Positions 19,670 to 26,975 of a DNA stretch of 64,000 nucleotides are shown here, in pieces; within the stretch, counting starts at the first letter, position 1, and the number at the start of each line of letters is the position of its first letter. The position numbers and the translations under genes were made by a program. The notes under the pieces were generated by a model. That model made no database searches. It saw only the letters and a list, made by a program, of their open reading frames with translations, and had not been told where the DNA came from. The stretch is from Kordiimonas gwangyangensis DSM 19435 = JCM 12864 (lineage in GTDB: Bacteria; Pseudomonadota; Alphaproteobacteria; Sphingomonadales; Kordiimonadaceae). The stretch covers positions 124,001 to 188,000 of the forward strand of contig NZ_AQXF01000006.1 of the NCBI RefSeq assembly GCF_000375545.1, written 5' to 3'.

Positions 19670-20539
19670 TCAAGACAGGCGCGCCTTGAGGGCAGCGTGA
19701 AGGCGTGGGCCAAGTTCTGGCCCCTGCAGCGGGTAGAGGAAAGGCTCAACCAGTTCCATTTCCATCAGCACGAGGCCACCATCATCAGCGCGTACCATAT
19801 CAATGCGGGCATAGAGCGGTGTCTCGTCGCACGCGGCCAGCACTGATTTGGCGGCTGCAATGTCATCTTCGCTTGGCTCAATCGGCGTTTCCATGCCGCC
19901 GTAGCAGGACTGGATGCGGTAGTCACCGTCCGCGGCGGTCTTGAGGAGTGCGTGGGAAAACTCGCCTCCAATGAAAATAAAGCTGAGCTCACCTTCCGCA
20001 AGGATCGACGGCATGAAAGGCTGCACCATCATGGCGTGCGGCATCGGGGGTACTGGCTCGCCGCGCGTGAGCTTATGCTGGCCTTCAGCCCCCGCACCTA
20101 CCTGCCGCTTGGCGATCAGGGTATCCGCGTCAAACGTGTCAAAGGCCGCTGTAATGGCTTCCGGCGTTACCTGATCCATCCAGATGGTCGGGATAAGGCG
20201 TGCGCCCTTGTCACCAAGATCTCGCAGGTAGCGTTTATCGGTGTTCCAGCCGATGAGCGCACGGGAATTGAAGACCGGAATATGGGCTTCAATTGCCTCA
20301 AGCGCTTTCAGGAAGGCTGGCAGGTTGTTCTGATAGTCCCACGTGGTGCCAATAAGGGCCGCATCAAACTGCGACCAGTCTACATCGGCATCATCCCATG
20401 AGACATCAGTCACCTTGTCGCCATGCGCCTCAAAGGCCGGGCGCAGGCAGTCCATCATCTGGTCATGCTCAAAGGCGTCAACGCGCCGGTTGGGGGAGCC
20501 GGGCAGCGTGACCTGGCAGGCAAGGTAAGCGAGATGCAT
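19670..20539 (-). CDS. ATP-grasp enzyme, glutathione synthetase/RimK-like
   Basis: The 289-aa protein has an N-terminal Rossmann-like lobe with ALIGTTWDYQ (61-70), then an ATP-grasp core. IAKRQVGAGAEGQHKL is the nucleotide loop. VQPFMPSILAEGELSFIFIGGEFSHALLK (read in parts) is the strand that holds ATP. YARIDMV plus MEMELVEPFLYP near the C-terminus bear the metal-binding Glu/Asn-type positions. Such enzymes join a carboxylate to an amine through an acyl phosphate. The substrate is unknown. It lies between YciI and queF on the minus strand, about 15 bp after queF, so queF and this gene are probably co-transcribed. Confidence 0.8.
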   Translation of the reverse strand: MHLAYLACQVTLPGSPNRRVDAFEHDQMMDCLRPAFEAHGDKVTDVSWDDADVDWSQFDAALIGTTWDYQNNLPAFLKALEAIEAHIPVFNSRALIGWNTDKRYLRDLGDKGARLIPTIWMDQVTPEAITAAFDTFDADTLIAKRQVGAGAEGQHKLTRGEPVPPMPHAMMVQPFMPSILAEGELSFIFIGGEFSHALLKTAADGDYRIQSCYGGMETPIEPSEDDIAAAKSVLAACDETPLYARIDMVRADDGGLVLMEMELVEPFLYPLQGPELGPRLHAALKARLS

Positions 20540-20554
20540 GATGGATGGCGCTCC

Positions 20555-21019
20555 CTAACCGCGGCCGCGATAGGTGGGTACGGCCTGATCCGGTATCCAG
20601 ACACCTTCAGGCGCGACGCCGGTCTGGAAAAACACATCGATCGGGATACCGCCGCGCGGGTACCAGTAACCGCCGAAGCGAAGCCACTTGGGTTTCATCT
20701 CGTCCACCAGCCGCTCAGCGATGCCCACAGTACAATCTTCATGGAAAGCGGCGTGGTTGCGGAAACTTTGCAAGAAGAGCTTCAGGCTCTTGCTCTCGAC
20801 CAGCGTTTCGCCGGGTACATAATCCAGCACCAGATGGGCAAAATCCGGTTGTCCCGTTACGGGACACAAAGATGTGAACTCAGGGCATGTGAAACGCACC
20901 AGATAATCCACGTTCGGCCGCGGATTTGGTACATATTCAAGCACTGCTTCTTCCGGTGTTTGCGGTGCATCCACCTTGGAGCCAAGTTGGCCAAGGCCTT
21001 GATAAATCTCTTTGCCCAT
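20555..21019 (-). CDS. queF: NADPH-dependent 7-cyano-7-deazaguanine reductase
   Basis: Reduces preQ0 to preQ1, the last free-base step before tRNA exchange. The 154-aa length matches the unimodular YkvM-type QueF. The catalytic Cys52 lies in [13 protein letters not shown] (the family's E(S/L)KS motif follows as [16 protein letters not shown]). HEDC with the active His/Asp follows. The final [12 protein letters not shown] is also characteristic. The ATG at 21019 was chosen over a GTG one codon upstream because AGGA spacing fits. With queC and queE 1.3 kb away on the other strand, it completes preQ0-to-preQ1 conversion. Confidence 0.95.
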   Translation of the reverse strand: MGKEIYQGLGQLGSKVDAPQTPEEAVLEYVPNPRPNVDYLVRFTCPEFTSLCPVTGQPDFAHLVLDYVPGETLVESKSLKLFLQSFRNHAAFHEDCTVGIAERLVDEMKPKWLRFGGYWYPRGGIPIDVFFQTGVAPEGVWIPDQAVPTYRGRG

Positions 21020-21228
21020 CACACATATCCTATATGAAAACGGTTAGCCCTGCCTATGCGACGGAGGGGCGGTTTTGTCAAAGATTTTCCGCGAAAAAGC
21101 GCGGAACACCTGCAAGTCCCCTTCCCCGCATGCGCATTAACCTTTGTAAGAAAATTACCAAAACCTTAATGGTTTTGAATTTTTAGTTCAGCATTTGTTA
21201 ATGCGGCTCGTGTAGATTGGGTATCAAT

Positions 21229-21247
21229 GAGGTCAAGAAGTGACCTC
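21229..21247. promoter_or_regulatory. Perfect palindrome upstream of hspQ
   Basis: GAGGTCA (21229-21235), 5-bp spacer, TGACCTC (21241-21247). It lies 60-80 bp before the hspQ ATG, so it could be an operator or a leader hairpin. Which of these it is cannot be decided here. Confidence 0.45.
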
Positions 21248-21306
21248 GTCGACTGAAGTAGCACTGAGGAAGTTGAGAACAATTAGTCGGCAGTAGGAGA
21301 AGAACA

Positions 21307-21633
21307 ATGGCACAGGCACATATTCACAAAGCACGCTTTGCCCCCGGAACCGTGGTTCGCCACCGCCGTTTCGGTTATCGCGGCCTCATCTTTGATGTGG
21401 ATGCGATGTATAGCCAGTCTCCTGAATGGTATGACATCATGGCTAGCTCGCACCCGCCAAAGGATCGGCCTTGGTATCACGTCCTCGTGGACGGTGAGAC
21501 CCACACCACCTATGTGGCGGAAGACAACCTCGAGGTATGCACCCAAACGGAAGAGTTTGAGCATCCCCTCTTGAGGCAGCTGTTCACCGCACAAGCAGGT
21601 GGTGATTTTGCGAGCCGCCACGTAGTGAACTAG
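21307..21633 (+). CDS. hspQ: Heat shock protein HspQ (YccV family)
   Basis: The 108-aa protein begins with a Tudor-like/hemimethylated-DNA-binding fold. Evidence is FAPGTVVRHRRFGYRGLIFDVD (read in parts), PPKDRPWYHVLVDG and TTYVAEDNLE, all hallmark segments. In enterobacteria HspQ is a Lon-specificity factor and binds DnaA; in alphaproteobacteria it is a short stress protein. AGTAGGAGAA precedes the ATG. A hairpin terminator follows at 21713. It stands alone, with a palindrome in its leader region. Confidence 0.93.
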   Translation: MAQAHIHKARFAPGTVVRHRRFGYRGLIFDVDAMYSQSPEWYDIMASSHPPKDRPWYHVLVDGETHTTYVAEDNLEVCTQTEEFEHPLLRQLFTAQAGGDFASRHVVN

Positions 21634-21712
21634 GAGTGTTCACCGCACCGAATTTGAAGAATCCGAGCCCCCAGGCCCAAGCATAACCCCAGAGTTCCGG
21701 GGATGAGTAGGT

Positions 21713-21752
21713 AAAGGCGTCTGCCCCCAGGCAGGCGCCTTTATCGTTCTTT
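21713..21752 (+). terminator. Probable terminator of hspQ
   Basis: Arms AAAGGCG-CTGCC and GGCAG-CGCCTTT (21713-21742), each with one bulged base, then a mixed T-rich stretch. The T-tract is imperfect. Confidence 0.55.
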
Positions 21753-21904
21753 AGTAATAAAACCATGCCCTTAAGTTCTAAGACCATGCGCGCGGAGCGC
21801 TCCAGCCATGACAAAAACGCAGGCCTGCCATGCCATATGCCCCGTTGCATGACCTATCCGCACACAATAGGGTTACTCCTTTCTGACAGGAACAGGAAAG
21901 AAGT

Positions 21905-22762
21905 ATGACAAATTTCCCGCTGGTTTCGACGGAGTGGCTTGCCTCCCGTCTTGGCGACCCGAGCATTATCCCCGTAGACGCGTCATGGCACATGCCGGAC
22001 AGCGACCGGGATGCCGAAAGTGAATATCGGCAGGCGCATATCCCCGGTGCGGTTTTCTTCGATATCGACGCAAACTCGCACAAGGCGTCCACCCTACCCC
22101 ACACCATTCCGCGTGTTGACCAGTTTGAAAACTCGGTCCGCGCCCTTGGAATTGCAAACGACAGCGTCCTCGTCATCTATGACGATAGCGACCTTCGCTC
22201 CGGCGCCCGCGCCTGGTGGCAATTCCGTGTCTTCAGCCATGCTGAGGTTTATGTACTAGACGGTGGCATGCGCAAATGGCGCGCTGAAGGCCGCCCTCTC
22301 ACCAGCGAAATTACCGAGCGCGAACCCACCGAGTTTCGCGGCAAGTTCATGCCTGCGCTCATGCGCACTACCGATGATGTGCTGATGACGATCAAGTCCC
22401 GCAAGGAACAAATTGTCGACGCCCGCGCCTGTGCGCGTTTTGAAGGCAGTGTAACTGAGCCTCGTCCGGGTCTCAGGTCCGGCCATATCCCGCATTCGCG
22501 TAACCTGCCGTTTGCCGAGATGTTTGCACCCGACAATACGTTCCTCCCAGCAGACGCGCTGAAAGCCAAGATTGCCGCAGCGGGGATCGATATTACAAAG
22601 CCGGTTGTCACCTCTTGCGGCTCCGGCATCACGGCCTGCGTGCTCAAACTTGCGTTTGCAAGCCTTGGCAAACACGACGTGGCGATCTATGACGGGTCAT
22701 GGAGCGAATGGGGCAGCGATATCGGCCTGCCTGTCGAGACAGGACCTGCGGAGAGTTTATGA
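21905..22762 (+). CDS. sseA: 3-mercaptopyruvate sulfurtransferase
   Basis: The 285-aa protein has two rhodanese domains (about 5-130 and 155-280). The first is inactive and structural. The second carries Cys238 in CGSGITA, the mercaptopyruvate-type loop (rhodaneses have CRKGVT). VYVLDGGMRKW and VAIYDGSWSEWG are the domain-end signatures. It transfers sulphur from 3-mercaptopyruvate to thiols or cyanide in the cytoplasm. The ribosome site AGGAAAG precedes the ATG. Its stop overlaps the metC start by 4 bp (ATGA), so the two are translationally coupled. Confidence 0.93.
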   Translation: MTNFPLVSTEWLASRLGDPSIIPVDASWHMPDSDRDAESEYRQAHIPGAVFFDIDANSHKASTLPHTIPRVDQFENSVRALGIANDSVLVIYDDSDLRSGARAWWQFRVFSHAEVYVLDGGMRKWRAEGRPLTSEITEREPTEFRGKFMPALMRTTDDVLMTIKSRKEQIVDARACARFEGSVTEPRPGLRSGHIPHSRNLPFAEMFAPDNTFLPADALKAKIAAAGIDITKPVVTSCGSGITACVLKLAFASLGKHDVAIYDGSWSEWGSDIGLPVETGPAESL

Positions 22763-23946
22763 GCAATAGCAAAAAGACAGACACACAGCTGGTACACGGT
22801 GGTCGCCGCGACGACTGGACCCACGGCATTGTAAACCCGCCCGTCTACCGCGCCTCGACCTGTCTTTTTGATAGCTACGCCGAACTGCGCGAACGCTGCG
22901 CGGACCCATCGGCCAAGAAACTCTTTTACGGGCGCAAAGGCACACCTACACAGTGGGCGCTTGAGGAAGCGATCACCGAACTTGAGTGCGGCGAAGGCAC
23001 CATGCTGTACCCAAGCGGCGTTGCAGCCATTACGGGTGCGATCCTGTCGCTAGTAAGAGCCGGCGATCATATCCTGATCACCGATAGCGCCTACGAGCCG
23101 ACCCGTACCTTCTCAAGTGGGCTTCTGAGCCAGATGGGCGTGGAAGTGGAATATTATGACCCGCTCATTGGCGGCGACATAGAAAAGCTGTTCCGCGACA
23201 ATACCCGTCTTGTGATGACGGAAAGCCCAGGTTCCCTGACCTTCGAGGTGCAGGACCTGCCAGCTATTATCGCTGCGGCCAAGAAGCACGATATTTACGT
23301 GGTGGTGGACAACACGTGGGCCACACCACTTTACCTGAAGCCGCTTGAAATGGGCGCGGATATCTCGATCCACGCAGTGACCAAATATATTGGTGGGCAT
23401 TCGGATATCATGCTCGGCAGCGCCACTGCAAACAAGCGCACCTTCAAGGCGCTGCAGCGCACCGCCTACCAGCTTGGTCAGACCTGTTCACCTGATGACG
23501 CCTTCCTCGCATCGCGCGGTATCCGCACGCTTGCTGTGCGCCTCAAAGTTCATGAAGAAAACGCCCTCAAGGTCGCAGCGTGGCTCAAAGACCAGCCAGA
23601 GGTTGCACGTGTGCTGCATCCCGCGTTTGAAGACTGCCCTGGCCATGACATTTGGGACCGCGACTTCGCAGGCTCCACCGGGTTGTTCTCGATTGTCCTC
23701 AAAGGCGGCGACTATCCGGACACGGCGGCGCTCGTGGACGACCTCGCGCTTTTCAAAATGGGTTTCAGTTGGGGTGGGTATGAAAGCCTGATCCTGCCGT
23801 CCGATCCGCGCGGCTGCAGAAGTGTCACCGAATGGAAGGGTGAAGGCCCCGTTGTTCGTATCCATATCGGCCTTGAAGACACCGACGACCTGATCGAAGA
23901 CCTCGCGGCTGGCCTCAAACGCTATAGAAAACGGATTGGAGCATAG
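22759..23946 (+). CDS. metC: Cystathionine beta-lyase
   Basis: The 395-aa Cys/Met-metabolism PLP enzyme cleaves cystathionine to homocysteine. Its N-terminus KTDTQLVHGGRR and the tetramer-contact motif YGRKGTPTQWALE are family marks. The PLP lysine is K209 in HAVTKYIGGHSD. VVVDNTWATPLYLKPLEMGAD holds the PLP-pyridine Asp. The C-terminal FSWGGYESLI is the beta-lyase type (Trp-Gly-Gly-Tyr-Glu-Ser) that separates MetC from gamma-synthases. The ATG at 22759 overlaps the sseA stop. modB starts 8 bp after its stop. Confidence 0.92.
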   Translation: MSNSKKTDTQLVHGGRRDDWTHGIVNPPVYRASTCLFDSYAELRERCADPSAKKLFYGRKGTPTQWALEEAITELECGEGTMLYPSGVAAITGAILSLVRAGDHILITDSAYEPTRTFSSGLLSQMGVEVEYYDPLIGGDIEKLFRDNTRLVMTESPGSLTFEVQDLPAIIAAAKKHDIYVVVDNTWATPLYLKPLEMGADISIHAVTKYIGGHSDIMLGSATANKRTFKALQRTAYQLGQTCSPDDAFLASRGIRTLAVRLKVHEENALKVAAWLKDQPEVARVLHPAFEDCPGHDIWDRDFAGSTGLFSIVLKGGDYPDTAALVDDLALFKMGFSWGGYESLILPSDPRGCRSVTEWKGEGPVVRIHIGLEDTDDLIEDLAAGLKRYRKRIGA

Positions 23947-23954
23947 GCACCCAG

Positions 23955-24641
23955 ATGATCAGCGACTTTGAGCTTGCAGCGCTGACGCTCAGTTTCAAGG
24001 TTGCCATTTGGGCGACGCTCCTGAGCCTGCCAGTAGCCATTCTTGTCGCACATGTCATGGCACGCCGCACATTTGCTGGGAAAACTGCGCTTGAAGTCCT
24101 GCTGCATGCCCCGCTTGTGGTACCTCCCGTCGTCATTGGCTATATTCTTCTAGTAACCCTAGCCCCGAACACCGCATTTGGCGCCTGGCTCGAGAGCATC
24201 GGCCTGAGCCCGGCTTTCAAATGGCAGGGTGCCGCGCTTGCAAGTGGATTGATGGCTTTCCCATTGATGGTGCGTGCGATTAGGCAAGCTTTCGAAGCAG
24301 AGCCCAAAACCTACCGCGAGGTCGCCCTTACGCTAGGCGCAAGCCCATGGCGCACCTTCTGGCGCATCAGCCTGCCACTAGCCCTGCCCGGCATCCTCTC
24401 CGCCACCGCGCTTGGATTTGCGCGTGCTGTTGGTGAGTTTGGCGCCACCATCACTTTTGTTGCCAACATTCCCGGCCTGACGCAGACCTTGCCGCTCGCG
24501 CTTTATAGCGCGGCTCAGAGCCCCGGCGGCGAGGCGGCAGCAGCACGGCTTGCGCTTCTTTGCCTTGTGCCCGCCATCGGCAGCCTTGCGGTATCCGAAT
24601 GGCTCTCTCGTCGCGCACGCCGCAAACGGGGGCTGGCATGA
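23955..24641 (+). CDS. modB: Molybdate/tungstate-type ABC transporter permease
   Basis: The 228-aa membrane protein has about five transmembrane helices and the EAA loop REVALTLGASPWRTFWRI followed by LPLALPGI. VGEFGATITFVANIPG is a strong ModB signature near the substrate gate. It forms the inner-membrane channel for oxyanion import with ModC. It overlaps modC by 4 bp (ATGA). No modA-like binding-protein gene lies beside it. Ribosome site before the ATG is weak, in line with coupling to metC 8 bp upstream. Confidence 0.88.
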   Translation: MISDFELAALTLSFKVAIWATLLSLPVAILVAHVMARRTFAGKTALEVLLHAPLVVPPVVIGYILLVTLAPNTAFGAWLESIGLSPAFKWQGAALASGLMAFPLMVRAIRQAFEAEPKTYREVALTLGASPWRTFWRISLPLALPGILSATALGFARAVGEFGATITFVANIPGLTQTLPLALYSAAQSPGGEAAAARLALLCLVPAIGSLAVSEWLSRRARRKRGLA

Positions 24642-25732
24642 GCATGCGGGGCCAGGTCGACATTCACTGGCGCACTGGTGAGCTTGAGGGCTTCGCCCAG
24701 TTCAATCTGCTGCCCGGCATAACTGCCCTCATTGGCCCGTCGGGAGCTGGCAAGACCACGCTGGCGCGGCTGATAACCGGGCTTGAAGCGCCCAAAGGGG
24801 GCACTATTACGCTGGATGGGCAGCGCCTGTTTGACAGCCGCGAGAATATTGATGTGCGCACGGACAAACGCATGATCGCGCTTGTACCGCAGGACAGCGC
24901 CTTGTTCCCGCACATGAGTGTGTATGAAAACCTAAGTTTCGGATGCAGGATCGATGAAGACCTGCTGATGGGGCTTTGTGAAAGAGCGGGCATCCGTAAC
25001 CTTTTGGATGCTCGCGTGCATGAAATCTCTGGCGGGGAAGCGCGCCGCGCGGCCATCATCCGCGCAATTGCCAGCGCTCCGAGACTGCTGATACTCGACG
25101 AACCCATGAACGGCCTTGACCCCAAAAGGCGGCGCGAGATGATGGCACTGATCCGGGGCCTGAGCGACACCACCGGCCAAATGGTGCTGATGATTACCCA
25201 TCAGGCCGAAGAAATGCTGACAGTGGCGGACAATGCCATCCTGATGGATGGCCTGCGCGCCACCGTCCATGGGCCGCTACAGCAAGTGTTTGCGCGCCCT
25301 GAGACCTCTGAACTGCTCGATCTCGACGATGCAGGCGAGTTGATCATCGCCACCATCAGCGACCGGCAGGACGGCATGATCGGATGTGCGCTTGGTGGCC
25401 AAACCTTGTGGCTGCCCGATGACGGCGAAGACATTGGCACCAAGGTGCGCCTTCGCGTTCTGGCGCGGGATGTGGCAATTGCAAAGCAGCGCATAGAGGG
25501 CATCAGCGTCATTAACCAGATTGAGTGTTGCCTCGTTCACATCAACAAGCGCCGGCGTGGCACAGATCTTATGCTAGTGCCGAACGGGACAGACCTGCAC
25601 CTCAGCAGTCGCATCACTGCGCGCTCACTGACGGCCCTTGGCCTCAAGGAAGGTGATACGGTTTATGCACTCATCAAGGCTGTGGCGGTGAAGGAACTGG
25701 TGGCTACACCTAAAAGCGCAAGCGGTAGCTGA
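24638..25732 (+). CDS. modC: Molybdate-type ABC transporter ATPase
   Basis: The 364-aa protein has Walker A GPSGAGKT (33-40), Q-loop VPQDSALF, signature ISGGEARRA (130-138) and Walker B LLILDEP (150-156). A C-terminal region (about 230-364) is consistent with two TOBE/Mop-like subdomains typical of ModC. The signature has Ile rather than Leu before SGGE. The ATG at 24638 overlaps the modB stop. The last 23 bp overlap the 3' end of the convergent barrel gene (25710), so the two transcripts are complementary there. Confidence 0.88.
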   Translation: MSMRGQVDIHWRTGELEGFAQFNLLPGITALIGPSGAGKTTLARLITGLEAPKGGTITLDGQRLFDSRENIDVRTDKRMIALVPQDSALFPHMSVYENLSFGCRIDEDLLMGLCERAGIRNLLDARVHEISGGEARRAAIIRAIASAPRLLILDEPMNGLDPKRRREMMALIRGLSDTTGQMVLMITHQAEEMLTVADNAILMDGLRATVHGPLQQVFARPETSELLDLDDAGELIIATISDRQDGMIGCALGGQTLWLPDDGEDIGTKVRLRVLARDVAIAKQRIEGISVINQIECCLVHINKRRRGTDLMLVPNGTDLHLSSRITARSLTALGLKEGDTVYALIKAVAVKELVATPKSASGS

Positions 25733-26975
25733 TCTGGATGATGCTCTGCTCCTGATCGGCTGCGTAGCCGATTTGCTTGCGGGCAGGCCGCCAGCTATCA
25801 AGCTTCAGATATTCAAGGATCAACTGATCGCTTTTGCGGAATTCACGCGATAGAGCCACCGTCCACGCGTGCCCCCATTCGTTGTTGTTGTCCTCAACCA
25901 CAAATGTATTGTCGTCGGTTGCAAACCAGTCATACCGCACGCTCAGCCTATTGCGGTCAAACTGCTGGCTCGCCAGTACAAACACGGCTTCAAAGTCCAC
26001 ATCGACCGGGTATTGCCAACCCGCACGCTGCCTGCCCATTTTGGTATTGCCGGTCATATACTGACTGATGACGGTCATGCCGCCCCACGGTTCAGCTTCG
26101 GCATAAACGTTCCAGAAACGCGTGTCCCAGCCATATTGCTTGCGCTTGATAACCTCCGGATCGCCCCGGTTGTCATAATAGAAGGCACCGGCCTTGAACT
26201 GCCCTGCGTAGTCCCAATCAAGTGAGGCATAATAGCCGGGCTTACCGTCAATCTCATTGATCGGATGAACCCAAAGTGGCTGCTTGTTGAGGAAATCGGA
26301 GTCCGCGCCAATCGAGGGCAAATCAGCGAGCGGTAATTGGCTGAATGCACCAACCTTATAATCGTTAAGTGCCCAACCACGGAACGCGAGCAAGGTGCCT
26401 GCGGGGTCATTGAAGCCGAAAATCGCTGCGGTGAGCGAAAGGCTATGAGCACCGGTCTGATATGTCGCCTTACCTTCAAGGGCAAGGGCACGCACTTCCT
26501 CACCCACCCAGCTATTGATGGCAGACGGCGTAATTGTGTAGGGCGTTGTCCAGGCGAAACCGATATTCTCCCTGGAGATATGCGGAAACATCAAACCGAG
26601 GCGCGCTTCATAGGCAAGGGAGGATTTAGGCGCTGGCTTGAACTTCAAGTAAGCTTCCACAAGGTCAACTGGCTTGTTTTGCTCATGATCGAACTTGGCG
26701 TGCACGAACGCGCTGAAGTCCCAATTGATCTCCGCCCGCGCAACTGCAGACACTTCGGCCAGGCGAAGTTCTTCCACGTCATTGCCCGCCCAGTGGGTAC
26801 CTCCGTAACGCCCCTTACCAAGCCAATCCTTGAACCAGCTGGGTTCACCATCCGCCAAGGTGACTCGCGCATCGGCGAGAAAATCGACTTTCAGGGTTGG
26901 GAAGCCCTCATCAGCGGCCACTGGCGCACCGACGATAGGCAAGCACAGAAACGCCGCCAGACTAGTTCGTTTCAT
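25710..26975 (-). CDS. Outer-membrane beta-barrel protein of unknown function
   Basis: The 421-aa product has a signal peptide (MKRTSLAAFLCLPIVG, cleavage after VAA). A chain of alternating amphipathic strands rich in Tyr/Trp ends in SYRLRF, with the C-terminal Phe used by the BAM machinery. About 16 strands seem possible. I do not recognise a specific porin family. The start ATG at 26975 has GGAAGGTGG upstream and lies inside the last codons of the GGDEF/EAL gene (14-bp overlap), so translation is coupled. The three genes cupredoxin-like, GGDEF/EAL and barrel read as one operon. The 3' end overlaps modC by 23 bp. Confidence 0.75.
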   Translation of the reverse strand: MKRTSLAAFLCLPIVGAPVAADEGFPTLKVDFLADARVTLADGEPSWFKDWLGKGRYGGTHWAGNDVEELRLAEVSAVARAEINWDFSAFVHAKFDHEQNKPVDLVEAYLKFKPAPKSSLAYEARLGLMFPHISRENIGFAWTTPYTITPSAINSWVGEEVRALALEGKATYQTGAHSLSLTAAIFGFNDPAGTLLAFRGWALNDYKVGAFSQLPLADLPSIGADSDFLNKQPLWVHPINEIDGKPGYYASLDWDYAGQFKAGAFYYDNRGDPEVIKRKQYGWDTRFWNVYAEAEPWGGMTVISQYMTGNTKMGRQRAGWQYPVDVDFEAVFVLASQQFDRNRLSVRYDWFATDDNTFVVEDNNNEWGHAWTVALSREFRKSDQLILEYLKLDSWRPARKQIGYAADQEQSIIQISYRLRF

